Assembly: GCA_024509875.1 (NCBI GenBank) | Contig: JAMPIV010018779.1 | Coordinates: forward strand, 63,501 to 127,500 | Origin: Oreohelix idahoensis | Lineage: Eukaryota; Mollusca; Gastropoda; Stylommatophora; Oreohelicidae | DNA length: 64,000 bases | Direction: 5' to 3' | In this document: positions 10,692 to 21,742 of the stretch, piece after piece | How the letters are laid out: the number at the start of each line of letters is the position of its first letter | How positions within the stretch are numbered: position 1 is the first letter of the stretch | Notes under the pieces: model-generated | Databases searched by the model: none | What the model was told of the DNA's origin: nothing | Seen by the model: only the letters and a program-made list of their open reading frames with translations | Program-made: the position numbers and the translations under genes

Positions 10692-11435
10692 ATGTGGAAA
10701 CATGCTTCCTCCTATAGCCAGTTGATTTGAAGCACAGAAGTTTGAGAATAGTTCCCCATTTTCATTCATTATTCTTAGCCCAAGTTTTCCAATGACTTCT
10801 TCAAAGCCAGTTTTGACTATACCTATCTTTGCATTCATGTCACCCATCAAAATTGTGATGTCTCTTCTTTTTACTTTTTCCATAATTTCCTGTAGTCTAG
10901 TATAAAATGCTTCTTTCACAGACTCTTCTTTGTCATTAGTTGGTGCATAACAATGGATGACATTTACATTTATTTCCTTTTTAGCTGTTTTAAAAGTAGC
11001 TGTTATTATTCTGGGTCTAACGGCTTCCCATTCAATGAGGGCTTTCTGTGCTTCTTTAGATAACATAAGAGCTACCCCTTCACTGTGGTGTGAACTTACG
11101 TCTTCATGTCCTGAGGACAGCACCAATTCACCTGTGATGAGTTTCTTCTTGTCTACCCCCTTCCACTTTGTTTCACACAGTCCCAGAACTTCGATTTTAT
11201 ATTCCCTCATTTCTGCTGCTACTTGTGCCACTTTCCCTTGTTCGTTTAATGTCCGAACATTCCAGGTGCCAAATCTGGAAGTTCTTCTAGAAGAAAGAAG
11301 GTTAGTCAGTAACACAGACTCCTTTCGGCTTTCTCTGTGTTGAATCATACGCCTCCCTGCGAGAGGACCTTCCCCTGTCTTGGATGGCTGTGGTTTAAAT
11401 TTTTTACAGGATGGGGTAACCAGCCCCATGCCCAA
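10692..11435 (-). pseudogene. LINE APE-type endonuclease, N-terminal part
   Basis: About 245 codons open on the minus strand from the ATG at 11435. The motifs are those of the exonuclease-endonuclease-phosphatase fold in LINEs often annotated as craniofacial development protein 2-like: a FGTWNVRTL block (near residue 55), LGLCETKWKG (Glu, near 90), VIHCYAPTND (near 160) and ILMGDMNAKIG (near 197). The enzyme nicks target DNA to start target-primed reverse transcription. Coding is cut by the solo LTR at 10691 and continues at 8269. Upstream of the ATG, up to about 11505, lies LINE 5' leader. The last few residues of the open frame before its stop are LTR sequence, not LINE. Confidence 0.85.
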
Positions 11436-11514
11436 CCCTTCTTAGTCGCTTTCTACGACATGCTTGGCAGGGAACAGTGTTACTATTCTTTGCTCCCCTT
11501 TCGGGCCCCGGTAA

Positions 11515-12979
11515 CACACGAGCATAAAGAAAGCCATAAAGCTTCTAAGAGATGGAAAAGCGTCTGGATCTGATGGCATTCCAGCAGAGGCCATCAAAAC
11601 AGATATCGAGACGGCTACAGAGATGTTATTTAAGTTACTTGGTAAAGTCTGGGAAAAGGAAGAGATACCAGCAGAATGGAAGGAAGGATATCTGGTTAAG
11701 TTGCCTAAGAAGGGAAATTTACAAAAGTATTAAATAGGATTATCCTTGAGAGATTAAAAGAGTCCATAGACAAGAAACTGAGAGATGAACAAGCAGGTTT
11801 TCGACAAAACAAATCATGTACAGACCAGATAGCCACTTTGAGAATAATAGTTGAACAAAGTCTGGAATGGAATTCACCACTATACATCGGATTTGTGGAC
11901 TACGAAAAGGCATTTGACAGTGCAAACAGAGAATCACTTTGGAAATTGATGAGGCATTATGGAGTTCCCCTGAAGATCATTAATTTAATAAAGAAAACAT
12001 ATGAAGACATGATATGCAGAGTTCTTCATGAAGGACAGCTTACAGAACCATTTGGGATAAGAATAGGAGTGTGACAGGGATGCCTCTTGTATCCATTTCT
12101 TTTCTTACTAGCAATAGACTGGGTTATGAGAACATAACAACACACAACATAAATGGAATCCAGTGGACTCTGACTAAGCAGTTGGATGATCTGGATTTTG
12201 CAGATGACTTGGCTCTTCTGTCCCATAACCGTAATCAGATGCAGGACAAATTGAAAACACTCGATGAGAGGTCACAGCAATTGGGTCTGAAAATACACAG
12301 AGAAAAGACAAAGATAATGAGAATAAATGCAGGTAATGAAAACAGGGTTGAACTTGAAGAAGCACCAGTACAAGATGTAGAATCGTACACATATCTTGGC
12401 AGCAATATAGACAAAGTTGGAGGGACAGACAGTGATATCAAAATAAGAATACAAAAAGCAAGATGAGCTTTCATTACCTTGGAAAATATATGGAGATCAA
12501 TACAAATCGGATCCGACACGAAAATAAGAATCTTCAGCTCAAATGTGAAATCAGTCACATGGTATTGCTCTGAGACATGGAGAACAACAAAGATAACAAC
12601 CAAAAAGCTACAGACTTTCATAAATGGGTGCTTGCGTAGAATAGAGGGATTAAAATGGTATGACAAGGTTACCAACGTGGAACTGATGACAAGAACTAGA
12701 CAAGTGCCAGTGGAACAAGAGATGAGAAGAAGACGCTGGCGATGGATAGGACACACACTGAGGAAACCTGTTGATAGCATTACAAGGCAGTCCTTGTTCT
12801 GGAACCCCCAGGGCAAGAGAGGCAGAGGTAGACCAAGAAGTACACGGAGAAGAGAGCTGGAAACAGACATGAAAATGATACGGAGAACTTGGAAAGAACT
12901 TGAAATGATGGCACGTGACAGGAGGACGTGGCATGTGTTTGTTGAAGGCCTATGCTCCTTTGGGAGTGGAGGGTTATAG
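11515..12979 (+). pseudogene. LINE reverse transcriptase and C-terminal domain
   Basis: Plus-strand remnant of the RT of the same LINE, spread over several frames by small indels and stops. In order: a GKASGSDGIPAEA block (near 11555), EQAGFRQNKSCTDQI (11785), FVDYEKAFDS (11890, first catalytic Asp), a stop just before QGC (12072), FADDLALLSHN (12197, catalytic DD), YLGSNID (12395), then a basic C-terminal region RRRWRWIGHTLRKP (12727) and RTWHVFVEGLCSFGS at the end (12925-12970). The frame breaks fall near 11728, 12072 and 12465. The C-terminus matches the copy at 45502-46260, so the element's 3' end is at about 12979. Confidence 0.85.
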
Positions 12980-13290
12980 AACACACACACTGCATAGTAT
13001 CTTCTAATATACAATCAGTAACACACACACTGCATAGTATCTTCTAATATACAATCAGTAACACACACACTGTATAGTATCTTTTAATATACAATCAGTT
13101 ACACACACACTGCATAGTATCTTCTAAAATACAGTCAGTAACAGACACACTGGATAGTATTTTCTAATATACAATCAGTAACACACACTGCATAGTATCT
13201 TCTAATATACAATCAGTAACACACACACTGCATAGTATCTTCTAATATACAATCAGTAACAAACACACTGCAAAGTATCTTCTAATATAC
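12980..13290. repeat. minisatellite array, about 40-bp unit
   Basis: At least seven units of the form acacacactgcatagtatcttctaatatacaatcagta with few changes between neighbours. The array continues at 13683 after a LINE insertion. Confidence 0.85.
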
Positions 13291-13682
13291 TTACTTACTT
13301 ACTTACTTACTTAGTCGTTCCCTTTCTACCGTGAGGTGTAGAGGTTTGGAAGAGAGAGCGCCAGACTATTCTATCGGCTGTCTTCCTCCTGGCCTGGTTC
13401 CATTCTAGTCCTCGGTCCTTCAAAGATTGTCTAATGTTGTCCTCCCAGCGGACTCTGGGTCGTCCTCGGGGTCTGGATCCTTGGCTCTTTGTTTCCCATG
13501 CTTGTCGTGGTAGCCGATCTTCTCCCATTCTGCAGACATGGCCAAACCATCTTAGTTGGGACTGTTCTACTTGGGTCTGTAGGGGGTGGCATTTTAGGCC
13601 TTGACGTATCGTCTGGTTGCGTACCATGTCTCTTCTTGTTACTTCAACCACCTTCCTCAGATACCTCATTTCTGAGGTTTGG
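13291..13682 (-). mobile_element. LINE 3' fragment with (TAAG)n tail inside the array
   Basis: A minus-strand LINE tail. The sense protein (120 residues, 13669 to 13307) has TRRDMVRNQTIR, LRWFGHVCRMGEDRLP and PRGRPRVRWEDNIRQSL, the C-terminal region of a LINE RT protein. The 3' tail appears as ttacttacttactt at 13291. The array sequence atcttctaatatac is duplicated at 13277-13290 and 13683-13696. Same family as 5940-6131. Confidence 0.85.
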
Positions 13683-14060
13683 ATCTTCTAATATACAATC
13701 AGTAAAACACACACTCAGTACAATATCTAGTAAAACATTATCAGTAACACATGCTCAATACAAAATCCAGTAAATAATGTCAGTAACATACACACTGCAT
13801 AGTATCTTCTAACATACAATCAGTAAAACACACACTCAGTACACTATCTAGTAAAACACTATCAGTAACACATGCTCAGTACAAAATCCAGTAAATAATG
13901 TCAGTAACATACACTCAGTACAATATCAAGTAAAATACATACAGTAACACACACTTAGTACAAAATCTAGTAAAATACAATCAGTTACACACACTTAGTA
14001 CAAAATATAGTAAAATACAATAAGTAGAACACACACTTAGTACAATATCTAGTAAAATAT
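13683..14060. repeat. minisatellite array, second part
   Basis: Continuation of the same array, with more divergent units built from cactcagtacaatatctagtaaaata. Units drift in length between about 37 and 50 bp. Confidence 0.75.
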
Positions 14061-14959
14061 ACACGCAGAAATATGTTGCTATTTTACCAGAAGCTCTAGC
14101 TGAGTCCTACAGCTGTGGTTCATCATGTGGCCGGGGAGTGGACGGGAACGGCACCAAATCAAGTTAGATGTGACCGGGCTAGGTCATGGCGACAAATTAA
14201 GTCTAGTGTGACAGGGTGAGAATGGGGTGGAATCTTTTATCAATGTTCATCTGTTGTTTTACTGGCGACTGCCAGAGATTTTGATTACAGAATAGGAATT
14301 GGAAAATAACCCAGGTGGTTCTTTTGGAGACTCGTAACTGTGTTTATGTTTCAGACTGTAAGATCGTCGAAAATATGGTAATATTCTTTTCTCTATTACC
14401 TGATGTAAACAAACGACACTTCCTACTGACGTTCAGGAAATAAGTTCAAGCTGGACTAAATATGAATGTATACCTTTATTTAGAGTCTGCACACTCTGAC
14501 AACTTCATAATAGTTCATAAATACATGTGCTTCTGTGGTATACAAACCAATCATCCCAAGAAATAACACACAGCCATCGAACTTACAAGATGGTCCAAAC
14601 CAAAAAATCACTGCCTCGCTCGTCTCGTGTCCAAAAACAACTCACTTAACCCCCTTCTCTCAAACCATCACTTCCGTCCTAACTACTTTGCAATTCTACC
14701 CCAAGTTCGATGACGTCATTTCTGAACCTTTAATTAAATCACTCATAGGATTTGTGACTAGTGTTATTACACTAACTAGACACGCTCAAATACTTAGTGT
14801 TAAATCTTGCTAAGTACCATAATACCATCTTACCATAACTATAATTAAGTGGCAGCACCTTAGTGTAAATCCGACGTAACAGTCCTTACTGTCACAATCA
14901 GTTCTGTGATGACGGAAGCCTTCTCCACACTCTCCTCCACTGTAAGCGGTTAGGGTGGA
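14061..14959. other. non-coding, shares short blocks with 17.7 kb
   Basis: No gene. The block ctctagctgagtcctacagctgtggttcat (14092-14121) recurs at 17771-17800 with one change, and the stretch about 14903-14958 recurs at about 17808-17864. They are pieces of the same dispersed repeat. Confidence 0.5.
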
Positions 14960-15145
14960 TCTAATAAAATACAATCAGTAAAATATACATACTACATCGT
15001 ATAGTTAAATACACTTAGTAAAAAACACACAGTACAATAACTTGTAAAATACGATTAGTAGCACACACCCTGTACAGTATCTAGTAAAATACAACCAAGA
15101 ACACGTATCGATTACAGTAACACACTTGTACAATGCTTAGTAAGT
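14960..15145. repeat. minisatellite array, diverged units
   Basis: Diverged units with the taaaatacaatcagta core; same family as 12980-14060. Confidence 0.65.
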
Positions 15146-15437
15146 GTCACGGATTGCCTCCCCTGCTTTGCAGTAGTGGTCTAACAGTGACCAAAACTGA
15201 AGAGTATCTAATATTGGCTTCCAAGGTATCTACCTGCGCGCAAGATTACTCTTGGCAGATATGCAGATAGAAGATTATTGATACTTCTACCTTAAGGGAG
15301 ATTTCACAAGATGCTTCCAGAAGTCACGATCAACGGTCGCATTGAGCTGAACAATTGTTAACGCATTATATCTGGTCCGTCGCCTTTTGTGAAGGATTTA
15401 AGCAATGGTTTAGCCCGTTCAAGCCCCAAGTTGGTGT
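15146..15437 (+). repeat. large dispersed repeat, copy A, first part
   Basis: About 290 bp starting at ttgcctcccctgctttgcagtagtgg. It is repeated at about 34105-34400 (copy B) and 45165-45470 (copy D). The repeat resumes after the LINE, where agctctgtttagag appears at 17490-17503. It is non-coding and of unknown class. Confidence 0.75.
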
Positions 15438-15475
15438 CTTCTTCTTTGATCCTTAGCCGCCGTCCGTCAAAGCAG

Positions 15476-16537
15476 TCAGTGGCCATCACGCCTGGTGGCG
15501 TCTTGTAGGGCAACAACAAATTGATTCCACTTTGCTCGGTCGGTGGCAATCCTTCGTACAGTGCCCCAACTCTGGTTCATTCGTTGCATCTCAGCCTCCA
15601 CAGTCCTCCGCCAAGTTGTTTTTGGTCGACCTCTCTTTCGTTTTCCTTCAGGGGTCCATAGCAAAGCTGTTCTTGTGATGGAATCGGGGTCTCTTCTGAG
15701 AACATGGCCAACCCAGCTCCAGCGTCTGCCAGCTATAATGGTGTGCATGTCCTCTTGCTTGCTCCGAGTAAGCAGATATTGGTTGGTGATGGTATTCGGC
15801 CATAAGATTCGGAGAATTTTTCTTAGGCATGTTGTGTGAAAAGAGGACAATTTCGACATTTCCTTCTCTGTAACTCTCCAGCATTCCGCACCATAGAGAA
15901 GCACAGAAAGCACACAGCTCTGATATAATCTTAATTTTGTGCTGTACTGAGAGGACTTCCAGATGTTGTTTAGACTTAAAAAGGCTGTTCTTGCTTTGTT
16001 CATTCTGTTGTTGATGTCTTTGCTTGCTCCACTGTCTGGTGTTACTATGCATCCTAGGTATGTGAAGGTGTCTGTCTGTTCTAGTTGCTGATTCCTTACT
16101 GATATGGGCTCATGGTTGCTCACATTGAGCGTCATGACCTCTGTCTTCTTTAGATTTATGTTCAAGCCCACCTGCTGGCTATACTTATTAAGTCTATCCG
16201 TTTTTTCATGGATGTGTTGGTGTGAATGTGCTAGAAGTGCAATGTCATCTGCATATTCCAGATCTTCCAATGTAGAAAATGTAGTCCATTCTATTCCTCT
16301 TGGACTGCCCTCTGTTGTCTGGCGCTTCACACAGTCTATGACTGTTAAAAATAGAGTGGTTGATAAGGGGCATCCCTGTCGTACTCCTGTCTTCACCTCA
16401 AAGGTTAGGTTGCTCTGCACAACGCTACACGTAAAGTTGGCATAGAGGCTTTTTATGATTGACACTATGCAGCTTGGAATTCCATAAGCCCTCAGTATTT
16501 TCCATAAACTGTCCTTATGTATACTGTCTAAAGCCAT
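15476..16537 (-). CDS. LINE RT, C-terminal 353 residues
   Basis: The longest open part of the RT. It runs from just after the first catalytic Asp region (ALDSIHKDSLW at residues 2-12; upstream of it is a MEMALDS-like context) through GVRQGCPLSTTLF (51-63), EYADDIALLAHS (92-103, catalytic DD) and TYLGCIV (158-164). The C-terminal domain reads RRWSWVGHVLRRDPDSITRTALLW, then GKRKRGRPKTTW. A Gln-Arg-Arg-Asp-rich end and a stop at 15476 follow. Upstream coding continues in pieces (16538-17455) interrupted by a stop near 16812 and frame changes, with EQAGFRKNRRC near 16640 and KNGKALGHDNLNAE near 16900. The copy is thus dead for full-length protein, but this section is intact. Confidence 0.85.
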   Translation of the reverse strand: MALDSIHKDSLWKILRAYGIPSCIVSIIKSLYANFTCSVVQSNLTFEVKTGVRQGCPLSTTLFLTVIDCVKRQTTEGSPRGIEWTTFSTLEDLEYADDIALLAHSHQHIHEKTDRLNKYSQQVGLNINLKKTEVMTLNVSNHEPISVRNQQLEQTDTFTYLGCIVTPDSGASKDINNRMNKARTAFLSLNNIWKSSQYSTKLRLYQSCVLSVLLYGAECWRVTEKEMSKLSSFHTTCLRKILRILWPNTITNQYLLTRSKQEDMHTIIAGRRWSWVGHVLRRDPDSITRTALLWTPEGKRKRGRPKTTWRRTVEAEMQRMNQSWGTVRRIATDRAKWNQFVVALQDATRRDGH

Positions 16538-17455
16538 TTCAAAATCAACGAAATTAATGTACAGCTGTCTTTGCCATTCTGAGCACTGCTCTATAATGTC
16601 CCTGAGGGTAAATATATGATCTACACATCTTCTGTTCTTTCTAAATCCTGCTTGTTCTTTCCTTAGTTTGTGGTCTACTGCTTTTGAGATTCTCTGTATA
16701 ATTATCCTGCGTAGTATTTTGCTGGGAACTGAGAGAAGAGTTATTCCTATCCAATTATTGCAGTCTGCAAGATCTCCCTTCTTGGAGAATTTGACAATTA
16801 TTCTTTTGTTTCACTCCGTTGGTTTTGTCCCTGTTTTCCAGACTTTAACAAATAGTGATTCTAATAGTTCTGCTGCAAGCTCAGGGTCTGTCTTAAATAG
16901 CTCCGCATTTAAGTTATCATGGCCAAGAGCTTTTCCATTCTTTAACCCTTTGATTGCTGTGATGATTTCTTCTTTTCGTGGAATGTCTGTATTAACATCT
17001 AGATCGTTTTCAGCCTCAGGAACATTCAAGTGTTTCTCTGGTGGTTCCTTGATCAGAGTTTCTCTGAAATGCTCTGCCCATCTTGTTTCCTGTCCCGCTG
17101 CTGTCGTGATGAGATTTCCTTGCTTATCTCTTACTAATGTTATATTGTTTGCACCTCGTTTTCCGCTGATGATTTTAGTTATTTTGTATACTGTGCTTTG
17201 TTCATTTCTCAGTTCTGGCTCTTCTGCCTGTCTTGCAAGATCGTCTAGGAAATTCCTTTTGTTGGATCGGGTTTGGCGTTTATCTTCCTTGTCCAGCTGA
17301 CTGTACTGTTCGCTTTTTAGTTGCTTTAACCTGGGGGGACTTCGCTTCTGTTTTCTTTCTTTTCATTTCCGTTCTCATCGTTAATATGTTTAATGTTTCT
17401 GGTGTTATCCAGTCTTGCTTCTTCCTTTCCTGGAATCCCAAGCATGATTTGCTCC
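16538..17455 (-). pseudogene. LINE RT N-terminal part and linker, broken
   Basis: Minus-strand coding of the same LINE with a stop near 16812 and frame breaks. Recognisable pieces are an EQAGFRKNRRCVDHI block, KKGDLADCNNW, the KNGKALGHDNLNAELF block (about 16940-16890), RWAEHFRETL and a charged linker to 17455. The start is lost by 5' truncation. Confidence 0.75.
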
Positions 17456-17464
17456 AGTTGGTGT

Positions 17465-19460
17465 AATCCAACGAACTTCCTCTTATAAGTAATAGCTCTG
17501 TTTAGAGGTAAATATATGTCTAGGTATTTATATATATATTAAATATTCTGGCTAATACGTTTGCTTTCATACATATTTTAAAAAAAAAACTGAAGCGACT
17601 ATGATTGTTTAGTTTTAAAACAACATGTAACAATTTTAATAATGAATTAGTCTTTAACAGTTTAAAAAAATATGAAAAGATTGGTGAAACTTAGATAAAA
17701 GTCTTCGTCACGGAGACGTAGGTGAGGATTTAGCACAATCTGTTGCTTTCGTTTATTTTAGCAGAAATTTAACTCTAGCTGAGTCCTGCAGCTGTGGTTC
17801 ATCAATTCTGTGATGACGAAAGCCTTCTCCACACTCTCTTCCAGTGTAAGCTGTTAGGGTGGATGCTTTTCTCTCACACTAGCGGCGTTAGTACTACAAA
17901 TCGTCTAATGGCTTGTAACCACGAACTTTAGAAAAATAGAAAAAACAAATGCCTTCTGCTAAGTACATTTGTTTGGAGCATTCTAACAGGCTCATGTTCC
18001 CGTTGTCCGCCCACCAATTTTAAACTCTCAAAAGAATTTCATTCTCGAGCATGCGCAACGTAACTCCGAGAAGATGGTCAAAAATTCACCAATATTACTC
18101 TGAGGGTTAACGGGTAAAATGTGTCTGGACAGTGAGAATAGGATTTGTGCCTGAACTAACATTAACAAGTTACGTAAAACTCACAAAATGATATGCTACA
18201 CTTGAGGCACATATGACGTAGTTATCACTCATCACTGCTCCAGTCGGAGTCTTGGGGTTACCTCTGCATGTTGGGTTTCCGCACGACTAGTCAAAAACAA
18301 TCACCAGCTCTTGCAGTCGTGGTTCATGCATATACTGTGTTCATATGTTGAGTTTGCCAGCCTCGTATATAACCATTTAGCAAGAAACCTATAAAATTTA
18401 AATTTTTGGGAATACACAATCTCCTTGCACAGATTTAGACTAGACACTGCTCTGTATTAGAAGCTTCGAAATCACTTAGTTCTGGAAATTAGAGTTAATT
18501 CCTCTGACGGCAGGTGTCCTGAAAAATCACTGGCCTGGGAAAACTTTTGTTTAATTCCTCTATGACTTGTGATCAAATTCATAAGTTTCCAGTCTTGTAT
18601 TAAAAATGTGGGTTTACTTGTAAATTCCTAAGTTGCCCAATACTCGATCTGTTACTTATAGTTGTTGAATTTCTAAGTCCAATGTCTCCTTTTTTCTGGC
18701 TTATAGGAGTCGCTGGTCTGACGTTTGCGCTGCAGTGTGTGTACTGACTTTGATTTCACTACATTATATCTCACTAACCTCAGTTCAAATTCCAGCTGTT
18801 TCCGCCTAATTTTCCAATGAGATATATTGTATATTCCGGCCTCTCACTTCAAACCAATTCAATCAAATCTCGTTCAGCACTGCGTGTGTAGTGGTGTTTC
18901 AAATTCAAAAGATACCCTCAGGTGTTTCAAAATATTAAATTTAATATCCACGCATGACCTCTTCATATCGTTGCGTCAGACTTCCGCCGGCATCTTGTGC
19001 TAACTTCACAAACAAATATTGTGCACTGATACTGCCCCGATGCTATCGTCTGCAAATCTTTAGTTTCCAGACAGATTTATCTGTAATCTCGATACAGAAC
19101 GTACATCAGAAGCGATTGCCTCATTATCTCCCGTCTTGTGCAAACATAGGGAAAGTCGCTGACGGACCGTCACGTTCAAAGGGATCAATAGAGATGACCG
19201 TCTCGATCTCATGTGGCCAGACGAATGAAGAGAAAACATATCAGTCGCTGATCGGTCAAATTACATGGCGTTATTACAGTTCTGTCTGGGATCGGCTCAA
19301 AGCAAACGTGTGAAAATTAAAGATAGTCCCGTGGCCGATACTTCCGTAGGGGAGTGGAGTGTTAGAGACTTCACCCTAAGATCCAGCATAGAGAGTAAAT
19401 AATGAATGAAAGGGCAAAAAATATTCCAAATAATAGCAATGAGTGAGAGGAAGAGAAAAA
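17465..19460 (+). repeat. large dispersed repeat, copy A, second part
   Basis: Non-coding. Blocks occur in the same order in copy B: tctttaacag (17650 and 34557), the gttgagtttgccagcctc block (18346 and 35359), the sequence before a minisatellite (19320-19520 versus 36330-36480), and tgccggagtgg at 19480 and 36432. Similarity is patchy, so the copies are old. A 119-codon open frame at 18954-19313 has no recognisable domain and is probably chance. Confidence 0.5.
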
Positions 19461-20062
19461 TGAAGAAAAAAAATGATACTGCCGGAGTGGCTGAAGGTGC
19501 GAGAGATCACACAAATAAATGCACAAACCATTCTGTCACAGTAAGATACAATCAGTAACACACACTTATGCAATACTTAGTAAGATACAATCAGTAACAC
19601 ACACTCAACGCTATATGTAGTATAATGCAATCATTATCACACATTTGACACACTATCTAGTAAAAAACAATCAGCCCAGTTGCGTAGACTCATAAAAACA
19701 CAAATAGGTTCGATGTCAGTAATTAAGTCACGCATCCACTGGCAGACACTTTAGCTGAAAAAAGTGAAGAAAAAAAATGATACTGCCGGAGTGGCTGAAG
19801 GTGCGAGAGATCACACAAATAAATGCCCAAACCATTCTGTCACAGTAACATACAATCAGTAACACACACTTATACAATACTTAGTAAGATACAATTAGTA
19901 ACACACACTCAACGCTATATGTAGTATAATGCAATCATTATCACACAATTAGTACACTATCTAGTAAAAAACAATCAGCCCAGTTGCGTAGACTCATAAA
20001 AACACAAGTATGTTCGATGTCAGTAATTAAGTCACGCATCCACTGGCAGACACTTTAGCTGA
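19461..20062. repeat. 304-bp tandem duplication
   Basis: The segment from tgaagaaaaaaaatgatactg at 19461 to 19764 is repeated at 19765-20062 with only a few changes. Each unit holds a tgccggagtggctgaagg block plus several minisatellite units. The high identity means a recent duplication, or an assembly duplication. Confidence 0.9.
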
Positions 20063-20194
20063 ACGTACCCACTATGGTATACTCAACAGATAAGGAAGGG
20101 AAACCCGAGGCCTGTAAACAGTAAATTAATATTAGACAAACATAAAGGTATGTTTTCAGGCACTCGTAAGAAATAAAGAAGTAGAACACTTAGA

Positions 20195-20335
20195 CAACAG
20201 AAAAACAACAGACGTGAGTGGCTTACCCAGGGTTCGAACCCCGTACCTTCCGTACGACAACACAGCCTAGCTATACAAGCGAATCACACTAACCTCACGG
20301 CCAGCTAGGCATCCCCAAAAAAGGATGCTTTACTG
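20195..20335 (-). repeat. tRNA-derived SINE-like fragment
   Basis: The minus strand holds a perfect pol III B box, ggttcgaaccc, with its core at 20231-20240. About 70 nt upstream on that strand is an A-box-like tggccgtgaggttagtg. The 3' side is short and no A tail is evident. It does not fold as a convincing full tRNA, so a SINE head or tRNA pseudogene is more likely. Confidence 0.5.
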
Positions 20336-20698
20336 ACAGGTCATCAGTGCGAAACACAAGATAACACCGGAAGTTTACAATGGGCACCTCAGCCTATTAA
20401 TGACGCAATCACTTCTGTTGTTCCTCTATTCTGCAGTATGTGTCAGTCCAAACAAGACAAAGACCTTGATACTGTGTCCTATAAATGATAGAAGACTTAA
20501 GGACAGTAGTATAGAACAGAGGGTAGGTTTCTGGTATTGTATAAACATTAATAACACATCAGAACATATCCACTGTTGCATACTTGGCTGAACACACTCA
20601 TTAGCATACAGCAGAAGAACACTCAACATAACAAATCTACTTGCATACATTCAACAGAACATATTCACTAGGACATAAGCAGCAGTACTTACAAACTA
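20336..20698. repeat. degenerate minisatellite spacer
   Basis: Loose repeats of the type catactcagcagaacacatccactagc, clearest from 20570. No gene. A microsatellite-like ttcttcttc at 20709 belongs to the next LINE fragment. Confidence 0.5.
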
Positions 20699-20708
20699 GC
20701 ACATACTC

Positions 20709-20988
20709 TTCTTCTTCTTTCTTCTTCTTTGATCCTTAGCCGCCGACCGTCAAAGCAGTCAGTGGCCATCACGCCTAGTGGCGTCTTGTAGGGCAACAAC
20801 AAATTGATTCCACTTTGCTCGGTCGGAGGCCATCCTTCGTACAGTGCCCCAACTCTGGTTCATTCTTTGCATCTCAGCCTCCACAGTCTCCGCCAGGTTG
20901 TTTTTGGTCGGCCTCTCTTTCGTTTTCCTTCAGGGGTCCAAAGCATAGCTGTTCTTGTGATGGCATCGGGGTCTCTTCTGAGGACATG
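20709..20988 (-). mobile_element. short LINE 3' fragment, 10-bp TSD
   Basis: 280 bp identical in type to the 3' end of the LINE at 15438 (shared tail cttcttctttgatccttagc and a GKRKRGRPKTTWRR coding block). The duplication gcacatactc is at 20699-20708 and 20989-20998. It is heavily 5'-truncated. Confidence 0.9.
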
Positions 20989-21125
20989 GCACATACTCAG
21001 CAGAATAAATACATCAGCACATGTTCCGCAGAACACATCCAATAATACAAACTCAGCAGTGCACACCCACAAGCACATTGGCCTACTCAGCAGAATACAC
21101 AGACTACTACACTGTACACAGAATA
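20989..21125. repeat. minisatellite array, interrupted by an LTR element
   Basis: Units of catactcagcagaataca type. The same array picks up again at 33766 after the 12.6-kb LTR element. Confidence 0.7.
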
Positions 21126-21346
21126 TGTGACAGTACGGCCAACACTAACGCAAGTTATCACGTTAGTATTAGAAATAAAGTCTAACAGACCGAAGTACTT
21201 GAATAGACTAGCAAGTATAAGCACTAGTCAAGATAAGATAACTCTTAGAAATTAATGATTAGCTCCCCTTAATTAATAGGCGAAGACCTATGCATTGTTG
21301 ACACTTGAGTGAGTGTGTACAGAAAGCTTTGCACGGGCTGAGTACT

Positions 21347-21354
21347 TTTATAAG
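21347..21354 (+). promoter_or_regulatory. TATA-like box in the 5' LTR
   Basis: tttataag about 390 bp before an AATAAA in the same LTR, and conserved in the 3' LTR near 33090. It would drive the genomic RNA of the element. Inferred from position. Confidence 0.5.
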
Positions 21355-21736
21355 AACAGTTGAGAACTAGCTTCTGAGCGAGACACATCAGTCTTGCAGA
21401 TCGGTGAGTTTTCCTTGTTAGAAGTTGAGAACTATCCCTTTCTGCAAGTGGAACCTTTTCACCCGACTAAGTCAAGATATTATGTTGGAAGAATTGTTTA
21501 CGGTTTGTACCTCTAGTTATGTTGTGTGAACATTTTGATAACTTTTATCTATGAAATTACAAAGAGTCAGTAGAAGCCACCATTGTTTACAAATGACATT
21601 GGACAGTATTTCATTGATGCTGTCGTCTCGTACAAAGGAACAATGCTCTTTTTTTATTGTGAACGTTCTGACCGTCAGTAGTCAGGGTATTGAGTTGTGT
21701 CAACTATATGAACCTTGTAGTCCAGTTGGACTTATA

Positions 21737-21742
21737 AATAAA
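21737..21742 (+). terminator. polyadenylation signal AATAAA in the LTR
   Basis: AATAAA within cttataaataaacgg, present in both LTRs (about 33483 in the 3' copy, where it would end the RNA). Confidence 0.5.

Larger units (their letters stand above)
7404..12979. mobile_element. near-complete APE-type LINE with 5' inversion and nested solo LTR
   Basis: Two parts of one LINE lie tail-outward. The endonuclease and linker are on the minus strand (11435 down to 7404); the RT and C-terminus are on the plus strand (about 11515-12979). The outer end of the inverted part stops at an Ile-Lys-Lys-Ala codon block, and the direct part starts at the same block (ataaagaaagcca is present in both). Without the nested 2.4-kb insert the parts sum to about 3.1 kb, a usual RTE-type length. 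Both outer ends abut aacacacac minisatellite sequence, consistent with a TSD. This layout is what twin priming during target-primed reverse transcription gives. A later genomic inversion is the alternative. Confidence 0.75.
15438..17455 (-). mobile_element. LINE, 5'-truncated, (GAA)n tail, 9-bp TSD
   Basis: A 2.0-kb LINE copy in minus orientation with tail cttcttcttt at 15438. agttggtgt at 15429-15437 and 17456-17464 is the target-site duplication. The copy starts in the EN-RT linker, so the endonuclease is absent. Its last 110 bp recur at 20709-20830 and 50090-50185, so this LINE's 3' end has been mobile several times. Confidence 0.85.

Noticed and set aside
20195..20335. Functional tRNA gene
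   Set aside because: The B box is perfect but the cloverleaf is incomplete and the 5' part is too long.
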